A DNA stretch of 64,000 nucleotides, taken from contig JAOWBW010000428.1 in NCBI GenBank assembly GCA_026119855.1, positions 372,001 to 436,000 of the forward strand. The letters are read 5' to 3'. Positions 1-11,445 of this stretch are shown in pieces. Both the position numbers and the translations under genes were made by a program. The first letter of the stretch is position 1; each line of letters begins with the position of its first letter. This stretch comes from Campanula takesimana. Its lineage: Eukaryota > Streptophyta > Magnoliopsida > Asterales > Campanulaceae. Under the pieces are notes generated by a model. The model did not search any database, was not told where the DNA came from, and saw nothing but the letters and a program-made list of their open reading frames with translations.

Positions 1-661
1 TCCCATATAAGGCCTCATAAGGTGCCATCTCGATACTAGCCTAGTAACTGTTGTTGTAAGAGAATTCCACTAATGGTAAATGTCTATCCCAAGAATCGGA
101 AAAGTCTATCGAACAAGCTCGCAACATATCCTCCAAAATCTGAATGGTCCTCTCGGATTGACCGTCGGTCTGAGGGTGAAAAGGTGTGCTGAATCGCAAT
201 TCTGTACCCAAAGCTTCCTGAAACGCCTTCCAGAATCTAGAAGTAAACCTCGGGTCTCGATCCGACACAATGCTAACCGGAACCCCATGCAATCTCACAA
301 TCTCATCAATATAAAGGGTCGCAAGCTTTTCCATCGAGTACCTAATGTCAATAGGCAAGAAATGTGAACTCTTGGTCAGTCTATCCACGATTACCCAAAC
401 ACTGTCATACTTCCTACGGGTACGAGGTAGTCCCTTAACGAAATCCATAGTCACATGCTCCCATTTCCACTCCGGAATCTCTAACGGCTGAAGTAGTCCT
501 GTGGGTCTCTGATGCTCGGCTTTGACCTGCTGACAAGTTAAACATTTCAAAACATACTCAGCTATTTCCCTCTTCATGTTGTTCCACCAAAAGTGTTGTT
601 TCAAATTTTGATACATCTTCGTACTACCTGGATGAATAGTATATCTAAATTTGTGACCCAT
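1..661 (-). pseudogene. Gypsy-1 integrase (partial)
   Basis: The integrase would join element cDNA to host DNA in the nucleus. The zinc-binding HHCC part is visible (HKFRYTIHP then CLTCQ). The DDE core follows: Asp in TMDFVKGLP, Asp in VSDRDPRF and Glu in QSERTIQ. An in-frame TAG at 41-43 follows YNNSY. The same frame then continues with the conserved MAPYEALYG stretch to the window edge, so the stop is best read as a CAG to TAG change. The start overlaps the RT-RNase H frame by 17 bases in another frame, implying a small indel near 650 that separates the two halves of one polyprotein. Confidence 0.9.
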
Positions 662-2414
662 CTAAAACTTGCCTCTTTATTCCACCAACACCGGGTACGC
701 ACAAACGACCACGGAAAGTCAACACCCCATTCGAACTCATAGAAAAATCCTCGAAGTTCTTTTCCTTCATTTTACCCGTTACTTTCACTAACTCGGGATC
801 TTCTTTCTGAGCTTCCTTTATTCTTTGAATTAGGGTCGGAGATACCCTAATATTAGCAAAAATAGCCCCATGTCTCGATTCACGAGGACACCAATCTCGA
901 ATATCCTCAAGCATTTTCCACTCTCGAACCATCATCGAGGCCACATAAGACTTTCTACTAATCGCATCGGCTACCACATTTGCCTTCCCCGGATGATAAG
1001 AAATCATACAATCATAGTCCTTTAAAAGTTCCATCCATTGACGCTGACGGTTATTCAATTCCTTTTGAGGGAAGAGGTATTTCAAACTCTTGTGATCCGT
1101 GAAAATCTCGAACTTTGCCCCGTAAAGATAGTGCTTCCACTTATGAAGAGCAAATACAATAGCCGCTAACTCCATGTCGTGAGTAGGATAATTCTGTTCA
1201 CTCGGGCTCAACTTCCTCGAAGCATACGCAATCACTTTCCCATTCTGCATCAAAACACAATCCAAACCCTCTTTCAAAGCATCACTGTAAATTACCAAGT
1301 CGTCGTTTCCATTTGGTAACGCAAGAATAGGAGCCGTAGTTAATCTCTTCTTTAATTCATCAAAGCTACTTTGACATTTTTCACTCCACACAAACGGTAC
1401 ATCCTTCCGGGTCAACTGAGTCTTCGGAGTAACAATCCTCGAAAACCCTTCTATAAACCTTCTGTAATACCCGGCTAAACCCAAAAAACTTCTGATCTCG
1501 GTCACTGACTCGGGTCTCTTCCAGTCCACTATGGCTTCTATCTTTGAAGGATCCACAGAAATCCCATCTTTAGAAATAACATGACCCAGAAATGACACTT
1601 TCTCGAGCCAGAATTCGCATTTACTAAACTTCGCAAACAATTGCTCCCTCGCAAGAGTGGATAAAACTGTCCTCAAGTGTTGCTCGTGTTCCTCTCGAGA
1701 TTTAGAGTAGACAAGAATGTCGTCGATGAAAACCACCACAAATGAGTCAAGGTTAGGATGGAAAACCCGGTTCATCAAATCCATAAATACGGCCGGTGCG
1801 TTAGTCAACCCAAACGGCATAACCAAGAACTCGTAATGACCATAACGAGTGCGAAAGGCAGTCTTCGGAATATCCTCCGATCGAATCTTGAACTGATGGT
1901 ACCCACTCCTCAAATCAAGTTTAGAAAACACAACTGAGCCTTGAAGCTGATCAAATAAATCATCAATGTGAGGTAGAGGATACTTGTTCTTCACTGTAAC
2001 CTGATTCAACTTTCGATAATCAATACACAATCTCAAAGAACCGTCTTTCTTCCGCACAAACAAAACCGGTGCTCCCCACGGGGAAACACTAGGGCGGATA
2101 AACCCTCGATCAAGCAACTCTTGCAACTGAACCTTTAGTTCCTTCAACTCTGCGGGAGCCAACCTATACGGTGCCTTTGAAATCGGAGCCGTACCCGGCA
2201 AAAGGTCTATACAAAACTCTATTTCACGATCGGGAGGCATATTATATTCAGAAGAGAAAACATCGAGAAATTCTCTAACTACCCGAACACTTTTCAAACT
2301 AGGGGATTCTTTCCTAGTATCAAGCACACTAGCCAAGTACCCCTCACAACCACGATGCAACAATCTCCTAGCCTTCACATAGGAAATCATATAAATACTT
2401 CTACCCAAAGGCAT
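645..2414 (-). CDS. Gypsy-1 reverse transcriptase-RNase H polyprotein segment
   Basis: This 589-codon frame copies element RNA into cDNA. The RT fingers/palm (about residues 75-260) show CIDYRKLNQVT, MPFGLTNAPAVF and the catalytic FIDD box in VVFIDDILVYSKS. The connection domain has LGHVISKDG and IRSFLGLAGYYRRF. RNase H begins at VIYSDALKEG and keeps Asp in FTDHKSLKYLF and the Asp of ADAISRK. It lies in the same frame as the upstream protease, from which a single TAG at 2418-2420 separates it. The ATG chosen by the reading frame is therefore internal to the polyprotein, not a real start. The tail shifts out of frame into the integrase. Confidence 0.93.
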   Translation of the reverse strand: MPLGRSIYMISYVKARRLLHRGCEGYLASVLDTRKESPSLKSVRVVREFLDVFSSEYNMPPDREIEFCIDLLPGTAPISKAPYRLAPAELKELKVQLQELLDRGFIRPSVSPWGAPVLFVRKKDGSLRLCIDYRKLNQVTVKNKYPLPHIDDLFDQLQGSVVFSKLDLRSGYHQFKIRSEDIPKTAFRTRYGHYEFLVMPFGLTNAPAVFMDLMNRVFHPNLDSFVVVFIDDILVYSKSREEHEQHLRTVLSTLAREQLFAKFSKCEFWLEKVSFLGHVISKDGISVDPSKIEAIVDWKRPESVTEIRSFLGLAGYYRRFIEGFSRIVTPKTQLTRKDVPFVWSEKCQSSFDELKKRLTTAPILALPNGNDDLVIYSDALKEGLDCVLMQNGKVIAYASRKLSPSEQNYPTHDMELAAIVFALHKWKHYLYGAKFEIFTDHKSLKYLFPQKELNNRQRQWMELLKDYDCMISYHPGKANVVADAISRKSYVASMMVREWKMLEDIRDWCPRESRHGAIFANIRVSPTLIQRIKEAQKEDPELVKVTGKMKEKNFEDFSMSSNGVLTFRGRLCVPGVGGIKRQVLDGSQI

Positions 2415-2417
2415 AGC

Positions 2418-3104
2418 CTAAAAAACAAATTTAGGCACATCAGGGATAGAGAAATTAACGACCTTTCTACGACAATCGACTGAAGCATGATATTTGCTCA
2501 GCCAATCCATACCCAAAATAACATCAAAGTCTTGAATCGGAAGGACTACCAAGTCCGCACACAAGACACGACCACATATAAGCACATCACAAGCACGAAA
2601 TACCCTATCGGTCACCAAACATTCTCCTATAGGAGTTGACACCTCTAACACATAGGGCAAAGACTCAGATGCAACATTTAGTAAAGAAGCAAATTGCACA
2701 GAAATGTAAGAATGAGATGATCCTGGATCTACTAACGTACGCGCGCTCACATTAGATATAGAAACAATACCTCCAATCACTGAGGGATCATCTGCCTGAT
2801 GCTGATTCATTGCAAACACTTTTCCTTGGACCTTGGCCTTTCCCGTAGCATCCCTTTTCTGACCCTGTGGAGCCCCAGCTCCTACCCCAGTCGGTTGACC
2901 CCTGCCTTTTAGTACAATCCCTAGCAAAATTCCCCATTTGACCACAATTGGTACACCTGCCCTATTTCTTCCAACACCTATCCTCTGAATGGCCTTCCTT
3001 TTGGCAATAGGAACAAAGTCTCCTATGATGGTCCCCTGGGTTCCCGGCAGTAGCGCCCGGGTTCTTTGGGATTGGTTGCCCTCGGGACTGGGATTGTCCC
3101 CCAA
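2418..3104 (-). pseudogene. Gypsy-1 aspartic protease region
   Basis: The retropepsin would cut the gag-pol polyprotein. The active-site motif is TLVDPGSSHSYIS, and VILGMDWLSKYHASVDC is the conserved C-terminal flap and helix region of plant Gypsy proteases. The frame stops at TAG 2418-2420, directly followed in frame by the RT segment, so this is a single nonsense change (CAG to TAG is the simplest explanation). The first part of this frame is an out-of-frame reading of the second zinc knuckle: in a neighbouring frame I read CTNCGQMGNFARDC at about 2905-2950, so a frameshift lies between the knuckle and the protease. Confidence 0.88.
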
Positions 3105-3504
3105 AATTACCTCGGTTATCTGAACGGGATTGTGGCTTGCTCTGTCCTCCCTGCTTGCTAGTGTTAGTCACCTCGACCTTCTTCTTTTGTTCCCCTATAT
3201 CTTGCTCAATCAAATAGTCTCGATCCACCACATCCTAATAAATTTGAATCCGCTGGGCTATAAGCTGAGTCCGGATAAAAGTCTTCAAAACCCCGGATGA
3301 ATCTCATAGCTTTCTGTTCTTAGGTCCTCATAAGATAGTCATAATACCGGGCTAATTCTGTGAACTTAGCCGAGTACTGAGCTATAGACAACAAACCTTG
3401 CTCCAAGTTGAGAAGCTCGATCTCCTTTCGTTTTGATCTACTACCGGAATGAAATGCTCCTTGAATTTCCGCACAAACAATTCCCACGCATACCCTGTGT
3501 GAGT
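2962..3504 (-). pseudogene. Gypsy-1 gag, C-terminal part
   Basis: Gag would form the particle and bind the element RNA. A basic Gln/Gly-rich linker leads into a CCHC zinc knuckle, CSYCQKEGHSEDRCW. Upstream (3240-3490), split across frames, are capsid-like pieces such as IELLNLEQGLLSIAQYSAKFTELARYYDYL. The gene ends abruptly at 3504 where the inverted Copia LTR begins, so the N-terminal half is missing from this window. Confidence 0.82.
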
Positions 3505-4105
3505 TGTGGGTTTCGTAGTAACATGCGCAGCGGAATTAAGCATTTAAAATTTATGAAACCCAAAGCCCATAGATCCATTCATATGATTAAGTCAAATACA
3601 CATAATGAATACTAGAATACTAACCCTTGATGCTTTGATTTTGCAACCTTGAATTCGATGGAGGCTTGAAATCTTGATCACGAACAAAGCAAGAATCACG
3701 AACTATGAAATGATAAGTTTCACCCTCTAGCGGTATCCACACCACGAACGAATATCAAGAACACTTGATCTTGGTGCTAGACCAAATTATGAAACACGCT
3801 TTCACAATTGTAAGAACTATATGGAATTATGAATATTCTTGTTCTTCACTTTTGGGATCTTAGAACAAGAAAATAACCTCTCAAAACCTTATGGAGGCAC
3901 TCACAACAACATATCTAATGGCTGTAAAAAGGATCCTTAAATAGGTCCTAATCCTTAACCCTTAAGGACTTAGGAAACCTGAATCCCGTCACCAAATTAG
4001 GCAACAAGGAATTCTGACCGACTTGACTGGCACGGTCGTGCCCTACAATCTGGCACGGTCGTGCCATCTAGTCCGCGCGAATTCCCCAGCCGCCCATTTT
4101 CAGCA
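3505..4105 (-). repeat. Copia LTR, 3' half, inverted, abutting the assembly gap
   Basis: This is the reverse complement of the 3' half of the Copia LTR at 9916-11445 and of the LTR end at 4206-4753. It begins TGTGGGTTTCGTAG, against TGTTGGGTTTCGTAG expected, one base short. It runs into the gap within the palindrome-rich part (two GGCACGGTCGTGCC copies at 4029 and 4052). In its own orientation it is the 3' end of a solo LTR or 3' LTR inserted in Gypsy-1 gag, but the other end is hidden by the gap. Confidence 0.88.
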
Positions 4106-4205
4106 NNNNNNNNNNNNNNNNNNNNNNNNNNNNNNNNNNNNNNNNNNNNNNNNNNNNNNNNNNNNNNNNNNNNNNNNNNNNNNNNNNNNNNNNNNNNNNN
4201 NNNNN
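4106..4205. other. Assembly gap (100 N)
   Basis: Exactly 100 N sit between two copies of the same LTR half in opposite orientation. The true length and content are unknown. Everything left of the gap may not be physically adjacent to what follows. Confidence 0.99.
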
Positions 4206-4753
4206 GCCTTAAAGGGAACGACCGTGCCAGTGCAGTCGGGCAGAAACTCTGCAGCTTAATTTGTGACGGGATTTAGGTTTCCTAAGTCCTTAGGGTTAAG
4301 GATTAGGACCTATTTAAGGATCCTTTTTACAGCCATTAGACATGTTGTTGTGAGTGCCTCCATAAGGTTTTGCGAAGTTATTTTCTTGTTCTAAGATCCC
4401 AAAAGTGAAGAACAAGAATATTCATAATTCCATATAGTTCTTACAATTGTGAAAGCGTGTTTCATAATTTGGTCTAGCAACCAAGATCAAGTGTTCTTGA
4501 TATTCGTTCGTGGTGTGGATACCGCTAGAGGGTGAAACTTATCATCTTCATAGTTCGTGATTCTTGCTTTGTTCGTGATCAAGATTTCAAGCCTCCATCG
4601 AATTCAAGGATGCAAAATCAAAGGCATCAAGGGTTAGTATTTTAGTATTCATTATGTTGTATTTGACTTAATCATATGAATGGATCTATGGGCTTTGGGT
4701 TTCATAAATTTTAAATGCTTAATTCGCTGCGCATGTTACTCCGAAACCCAACA
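4206..4753 (+). repeat. Copia 5' LTR, 3' portion
   Basis: It matches the 3' portion of the LTR at 9916-11445 nearly throughout and ends in CCCAACA directly before the primer-binding site. The upstream part, including most of U3, is lost in the gap. A TATA-like CCTATTTAAGG is kept at about 4310-4320. Confidence 0.93.
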
Positions 4754-4754
4754 G

Positions 4755-4766
4755 TGGTATCAGAGC
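4755..4766 (+). other. Copia primer-binding site
   Basis: TGGTATCAGAGC, one base after the LTR end, is complementary to the 3' end of plant initiator tRNA-Met, the usual Copia primer. Confidence 0.95.
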
Positions 4767-6370
4767 CCCGTTCATGTTGATTATTTCAATACATAATCAT
4801 GTTTGTGTGTATATAAATTGTTATGTGCCTAGCATGATTTGAATATTGGGATTATGATGTTTATGTGGTCTATGCGTTTTATGTGGTTTATTGTTTTATA
4901 AACTTTAATCGCACTGTTCAATCGCAATTAAAATTATGGAGGATTTAAAATTGTTTGGATTATCAATTTTTGATTGGATCAAAGTTTTGATATTCTAGGG
5001 ATTCAAGAATAAATCGTTTATTCAAGGTTTTGATGATCATGGTGATTGGATCACCAAGAACACCAAATCCTAATTGAATCGGGAAACAATTTTTGAGATA
5101 AATTTTGGAACTTTAAAAATTTGGATTTTTCGCAAGGGTCCGACCGGACCCAAGCCTTGACCCGGCCGGACCTAGGGTTTTGGCGTGGGGGTAGGGTTTG
5201 GGTTTTGGGTGTGGATCTTGGGTTTGAATCTCCTATTTGTTTTAGTCTTGTGATTCTAAGATTAGTTCAAGGTTTGGATGGCTAATCTACGTTCATCGAG
5301 ATTGTGTTTCCAAACTTGATCGCAATCAAGGTTTCAAAGATAAAACGAAATTAGAATTATGAAGAGTTCATAATTGCTAAAATTGAGAAACAAAGTTCTT
5401 GATTCAATGATTGGAGATCCATGTGGAATTGTGAATGCAATTGGCCTACGTTCATCGAGACCATCTATTGCTTAGTTTCGGCCACATGGACTACTTTCTT
5501 GGTTTCTTGAATTAGTGCGGAATTGTGGTTGCCTAATGGCTTAGTTCGGCTGCACTTCTTGTTGTCTTGATTTGGAGATGATAACCAAGTTCAAAGTCTC
5601 ATCCTCATAATTATAGAGAAACTAATGACACATAAATATTATGCTTAAATTAATGATTATTAATTTAGTGGCTAAACTTGATGCGTAACATGTTTTATCT
5701 TTATGTGCTCATAAATATGTTGTATGCTATATATAATAAACCTTCAAGAAAGTTTTAAGTCCCTTTTGCCATGCCATGATTAAAACCACTTGCTAGTATA
5801 GAATAATTTCAATGTGGTTTCGCCCTAGCGAGGTGCATTAATTTTATTTATGTATGAGCAAGATGATATGTGGGCACGCCCTAGCGAGGCACATTAACTA
5901 TACGTTTAAAATGGTTGGACTTAACAAGGCGCGTCAAAACAGTTTTGGGCCTAGGCAAAGATGAGATTAAACATGCTTTTGAAATTGGATCCCTAAGAAT
6001 CATATTGGATATGATTGACAAGAAATTGTCTACCTAATTATTTGATTTTGTGTAATCCGCCTCCGCGGACTTGAATTAAATTAAAGTTGGATCTTAGCCC
6101 AATTTCAAGAATCTCATAAAAGGAACTAAGAGTCATATGAGATATGATTGACAGGAGTTGTCTACCTAATTAATTTGATTTTGTGTAATCCGCCTTAGCG
6201 GACTTAAATTAAATTAAAGTTGGATCTTAACCCATTTAAATTATATTATACATTGGATGTATAAGAAGGTTATATAATTTAGTGGGAGTATTTTTGGAAA
6301 ATATATTATTTATCTCTTTAATGAGATTGGTACTTGTAAATTTTGGAAATTTTGCATGAGTTTGTAGATA
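4767..6370 (+). other. Copia untranslated leader with repeats and hairpins
   Basis: This 1.6-kb stretch has no ORF. It holds a 16-bp near-palindrome GGGTCCGACCGGACCC at 5136-5151. Two copies of a short CCTAGCGAGG hairpin motif lie near 5823 and 5880. Two copies of a roughly 130-bp direct repeat occupy about 5990-6236, each with a CCGC-loop-GCGG hairpin. The loops differ (CTCC against CTTA) while the stems are unchanged. A role in RNA packaging is inference from position only. Confidence 0.7.
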
Positions 6371-7110
6371 ATGACAACTAACTTCGTTGCGATCAATCTT
6401 TTAGAAGGATGAGCTTCAAAGAGAATGGTACAAACTTCATGGATGGGATCCTGAGCCTAAGAATGGTTCTAAGGCAAGAAGATGGGTTGTACATTCTTGA
6501 TGGGCCAATTCCTAAAGAACCTAATGCCCGAATAGACAATCACAAGAATCATGAGTATGATTCTAGGATGTGAGTTGTCTCAAGCTCACGATTATGTTCT
6601 CAAAACTTCCAACAAAGTTTGGAACTTTGGAAGCCTATTAGATAGGCGTGGAGTTGAGTCACATGTTTCAAAGAGCAATCTAGGCAAGAAAGGTATAAAA
6701 CCATTATTGCATTCACTTCATTGCAAAGGAGTAAAGGGCAATAAGTGGAACCTCACATGCTTAAGATAAAGGCTACGTAGAGCATCTTGAGAAACTTGGT
6801 TGTCCAATTGGATTGGAGCAAGCCACGGATCTCATTCTTGATTCATTGTTCAAATGTTATGATCACTTAGTGATGAACTATGACATGCTTAGAATGAATA
6901 AGAATCTCTTCGAATTGCATTAACATGCTGAAAAACGGTGAAGATGAAGATATTGGAGAATGGTTCTCCAATGCTCATAGTTCATGATGGAAAGAGGCCA
7001 ATGCCAAAAGAAAAGTAAGACAAGAGTTGTCAAACCTAAAGGAAATAATTTTGGTTATAATAATAACTCTAATAGATGCAATTTGTAAAATGGCAATTGG
7101 ATTGACCATT
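6371..7110 (+). pseudogene. Copia gag, decayed
   Basis: Translation starts MTTNFVAINLLEG and then shifts frame into ENGTNFMDGILSLRMVLRQ and DGLYILDGPIPKEPNA, the conserved start of plant Copia gag (UBN2-type). Later pieces are readable only in mixed frames. No zinc knuckle is intact. Confidence 0.82.
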
Positions 7111-7149
7111 TAGAATTGTAGTCAAAATTTTGGGTGATCAATAAAAGAA

Positions 7150-9850
7150 ATGGTAGTGGGACTACCACTCGGAATATTTATGTTATAAATTATTCTTTCT
7201 AAATTTAATTATTGGGTATTGGATACCAGAATAATTAGTAAGATGAAAGACTACTTATAGTAAAGTTTTATCTACAAACAGTAATGATGCAATGGTTGCA
7301 ACATTGTTCATAGAACACTTGTAAAGTGACTTTACTGATGAAGTGGAAAACATTATTTTGTTATAAGATAATGAAGGATATTAATTTCTTATTTGAATAA
7401 GAAAAGTGCTTTATTTATTATGATTTACTTCATTGTGTTATCATATAAATAAATCTTATATCCTAATCTTGAAGAACAAAGTAATAAAATCTATAACATA
7501 AATAATTAAAATTCTTTATGCCTTATTGTTTTGATCAAATGAATGAGAAATGCATATCTAAAATTCCATGGGACGGAGTTTTAAGTCATATGATTTGGAA
7601 TCACATGATTTATGCAAATCTTATTTACTTGGATCAAGACATCTTTTACTATGATTGGTTAAAAGGATAATGTCTTAATTGACCCAATACATTTCGATGT
7701 GTATGGTGCATTAAGAAATGCTAAAAGAGAATTTTGGTAAAACTATTCAAAAATTATGATTGGATCATGATGATGAATAATTAAACCAAGAATTTGACAG
7801 TCATCATTAAAGTTGTGAAATGGTTTCACAAATTAACTTCACTAAGAATATCATTCTAAATGATATGTCTGCGTGGAAGTATAAGAACCTTATTGGATAC
7901 GGTTCGTTGGATGACAAAGTCAAAGTGATCTTCCATTATTCATTTTGGGGTTATGTATTTAAAACCGCTATGATTATACTAATCTGAATTCTATCAAGAG
8001 AGGTTAAATGGTGAAAGAAAACTTGGTTTGTCTTTCATAAAGATTTAAGATGGTGAGATCCTTTTTGAAAGGAGTTGTCTGGGACACACTCACATTTAAA
8101 TCTAATAAATTACTTTCATGGGATATCCTAAGGAAACTTGAGGATAATAATTTTACTCATAAGAAACAAATGGTTTGTTGACTATGATGATACTTTTCTA
8201 GATAAGTGGTTTATCTCTAAAAGAATCAGTGGGAGTAAAATGTATCTCGAATGGTTCGAGACCTAGAAAATATATTTTAACCTAAGATAGAAGTTGAACA
8301 AGTTTTCACAAGGAGTCGTGAAAAGTCGTTCAAGATATACAAATACTTGCAATACATGATAGGATACAATCTATTAGAAGAAATATTGGATATTTCGAAA
8401 TAGAAAGTATTGAGGTAAAGTTCATTTAGAATGAAGTATTTACCACCTATCAAAGATGCAATATCAACTCCACATTTAGATTAATGGCTTGGAGTCATAA
8501 AATCTAAAAGGCAATTCATGTATAATAATCAAGTTTGGAACTTGATCATTCTAACCTAAGGTGTAAAAACCAAAGGAGATGAGTGACTTTTCTTGGAGAA
8601 AACTTACATGGGTAGCAAGAGACTTATTAGAATTTTCATAGTCACATGTTCATATTTGGAATATGAAATTTGACAAAATGATGTCAAAACAAGCGTTCCT
8701 CAATGGGAACTCACTTAAGGATGTATTGGATACAAACTAAAGGTTTTGATAGTCAAGAAAATTCTAAAAGGTATGAAAGTTGCGAAGATTCATTGGATGG
8801 ATTGAAGCAAGCTTTTTGGAGTTGGATCTCCGTTTTGATAAGTCATAGAGCTTGGCTTGATCAAGAACGAAGATGAATCTTGTATATGCAAGAAGATTAG
8901 TGGGAGCATGTGCTATTCCTTATCTAATATGTGGATGACATATTGCTCATTGGAAACGACATTCCTACACTTTAATCTGTAAAGACTTGGTTAAGAAAGT
9001 GTTTCGCAATGAAGAATATGGATGAAGCCACATGAGTCATTGGCATTAATATCTATAGAGATAGATCAAGGAAGCTAAATGGTTTAAAGCCAATATACAT
9101 ACATTGACAAAGTCATAAGAAGATTCCGCAAGGAAAATTCAAAGAGAGGACATTTGTCAGTGTTACATGGAGTTTCTCTAAGCAAGACTCAATGTCCTAA
9201 AGACAAAGATGAGCATGAGAAAAATGAATGAGATGCCATTTGCTTCGGCAATTGGATCCATGATGCCATGATAAGTACTAAGCCGGATATATCTAATGCT
9301 TGGAGCATGAACGAGTAGATATCAATCCGACACCGGTGAGATTCACTGGATGGCTATGAGAGCGATTCTTAAAGTACTTTAGAAAACTAAAGATTCGTTT
9401 ATGATCTATGAAGGCATGGAATGACCTCGGATGCATGCTTCCAAACCAACAAAGATAATAGAAAAATCGCAATCGAGTTTTATAACTAATGATGAAGCTG
9501 TAAGTTGGAATGGTTCCAAACAGAGTACAGTCACTAATTCTACGACTAAAACTAAGTATATCGCTGCATTGGATGCTGCAAAGGAAACTGTTTGGATTAA
9601 TAAGTTCATTGTGAACTTGAGATGGTTCCTAGTATTGCTAATCCAATAGACCTTATTAGTAATAATAGTGGTGCTATTGAATCAAGCAAAGGAACCAAGA
9701 GCACATCCTAAATCCAAACACATACTTAGGCGTTTTCTCTTATCGTTCGAGAAATCGTTGATAAGGGAGACGTTCATATATGCAAATTACCTACTAATGA
9801 TAACGTTACAGACACGCTAAACAATGGGACTTCCCATAAAGCTCAACATG
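7150..9850 (+). pseudogene. Copia pol, decayed (protease, integrase, RT, RNase H)
   Basis: The domains are recognisable but in many frames. An LDT-like protease site is suggested near 7215. The pre-integrase region is near 8060-8110. RT fragments include a DVKT motif near 8675 and the catalytic YVDDILLIGND near 8929-8960. RNase H is readable at about 9431-9620 (EAVSWNGSKQSTVTNSTT and AALDAAKETVWINKFI). Its continuation to 9830 encodes the C-terminal histidine-rich helix with several frame changes. Stops and indels occur every 50-200 bases, so this copy is long dead. Confidence 0.85.
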
Positions 9851-10735
9851 ATGGTCCATGTTAGGTCCATGGGTATTGGATACCTAGGGAATTGGGCCTA
9901 GGGCAAGTGGGAGATTGTTGGTGTTTGATGCCCTAGGCACGTTTGTTGAACGTTGTAAGTTATCATGATAATAAAGAGATAATAGGATTATTATTATGGC
10001 TCGTGTTTTCTTATAATAATCTCCGTCCCTAAGCTTCTTAAGCACTAGTATAAAGGCTAAATGATCATGGGATGATCATGTTAGATTTATGGGTACTTGT
10101 TTGGAACAAGGTACTGGACATGACCCACGGTATGAATTTATGTCATGGTCGATGTCATATATAAATCTCATATTAGTTATGTCATTTGAATCCTTAGACA
10201 TGAAGTTATTATAGTCTTCCACTTGATGAATATTATGTTTGACATATTCAAACGCTGGCTTAACACGGTAGTTATAAAGGGTATGATTGGCATGATTGGA
10301 TTCACGTAAGGAAGAATAATAAGTCAAATGGATTTGTCCCTCTTCGGAGAGATGTCAAGCTTGGGCCCCTCGAAGGAATGATGTTGGTGAAATGTTTGGC
10401 CAAACTCAAATGGATTGATTGGATCAATGTCATTTGGATTATCAACATATTCGGGATCGAGAAAAGTATTGAACAATACAAGTTGACTTGTTGACCATGA
10501 CTTGTGTTCAATGACATCGTGGACAAAGGGATTGTGACATGTTCTAAAAGGAATGCGAACTTGTATCTAGTTACACTATTTGGGTAGGTATGACGGTTTG
10601 CTAGAACCTAATCATATCTTATGTTTCATGTTTGAACCCATTGCCAACTTAGTGTAATCCTAGAGGGTCACACACAATAGAACGAATCGTAAAGGACTAA
10701 ATGGGAATTATGGAAAAATATCAGTGTTTGGCTCT

Positions 10736-10917
10736 GGCACGATCGTGCGCCTTAAAATGGCACGGTCGTGCCATAAATCCAAACCAAGGCAAACCTGTCG
10801 ACATGATTGGCACGACCGTGCCAAATTACCAAGCACGACGTGCTGAAAATGGGCGGTTGGGGAATTCGCGCGGACTAGATGGTACGACCGTGCCAGATTG
10901 TAGGGCACGACCGTGCC
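10736..10917 (+). promoter_or_regulatory. Cluster of six CG-core palindromes in Copia U3
   Basis: Six copies or near copies of GGCACGACCGTGCC lie within 182 bp: 10736, 10759, 10809, 10832 (AGCACGACGTGCT), 10881 and 10904. Arms of 6 bp flank a 2-bp centre in most, and the orientation of the asymmetric centre (AC or GT) varies. They end about 90 bp upstream of a TATA-like box. Function unknown; paired binding sites for a dimeric protein are the simplest inference. Confidence 0.8.
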
Positions 10918-11000
10918 AGTCAAGTCGGCCAGATTTCCTTGTTGTCTAATTTGGTGACGGGATTTAGGTTTCCTAAGTCCTTAAGGGTTAAGGATTAGGA

Positions 11001-11010
11001 CCTATTTAAG
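11001..11010 (+). promoter_or_regulatory. TATA-like box of the Copia LTR
   Basis: CCTATTTAAG lies between the palindrome cluster and the conserved 3' half of the LTR. The Athila-like LTR has the same ten bases (minus strand, 22781-22790) in the same position relative to its own palindromes. Confidence 0.6.
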
Positions 11011-11445
11011 GATCCTTTCAGCAGCCATTATACACATGATTTGAGTGCCTCCATAAGGTTTTGAGAGGTTATTTTCTTGTTCTAAGATCCCAAAAGTGAA
11101 GAACAAGAATATTCATAATTCCATATAGTTCTTACAATTGTGAAAGCGTGTTTCACAATTTGGTCTAGCAACCAAGATCAAGAAGTTGCTTGATGTTCGT
11201 TCGTGGTGTGGATACCGCTAGAGGGTGAAGCTTATCATCTTCATAGTTCGTGATTCTTGCTTTGTTCGTGATCAAGATTTCAAGCCTCCATCGAATTCAA
11301 GGTTGCAAAATCAAAGGCATCAAGTTAGTATTCTAGTATTCATTATGTTGTATTTGACTTAATCATATGAATGGATCTATGGGCTTTGGGTTTCATAAAT
11401 TTTAAATGCTTAATTCCGCTGCGCATGTTACTACGAAACCCAACA

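Larger units (their letters stand above)
1..3504 (-). mobile_element. Gypsy-1, Ty3/Gypsy LTR retrotransposon, truncated
   Basis: Reading right to left, the order is gag zinc knuckles, aspartic protease, reverse transcriptase, RNase H, integrase, which is the Ty3/Gypsy order. The proteins closely resemble those of Gypsy-2 at 46-50.6 kb, which ends in a chromodomain, so this is probably the same chromovirus lineage (Tekay/Del-like, inferred). The element runs off the left edge, so its 3' LTR is not seen. Its gag is cut at 3504 by an inverted Copia LTR end, so the 5' LTR is not seen either. It carries in-frame stops and frameshifts and is not autonomous as assembled. Confidence 0.93.
4206..11445 (+). 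mobile_element. Ty1/Copia LTR retrotransposon, decayed
   Basis: The element has a partial 5' LTR (4206-4753), a Met-type primer-binding site, a long leader, broken gag and pol, a polypurine tract and a complete 3' LTR (9916-11445, TGTTGG...CCAACA). RNase H lies last and RT carries YVDD, both Copia hallmarks. The right flank is GAGAC; the matching left flank lies in or beyond the gap, so no target duplication can be tested. No long ORF survives in 5 kb of internal sequence. Confidence 0.93.
9916..11445 (+). repeat. Copia 3' LTR, complete (about 1530 bp)
   Basis: It begins TGTTGGTGTTTG right after the purine tract CAAGTGGGAGAT and ends ACCCAACA. The 3' 540 bases match the 5' LTR. The U3 part has no ORF. 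The palindrome cluster and TATA-like box are listed separately. A diverged fragment of a related LTR occurs at 21476-21805. Confidence 0.93.

Noticed and set aside
4755..4766. tRNA-like TGGTATCAGAGC
   Set aside because: It is the primer-binding site next to an LTR; no cloverleaf surrounds it.
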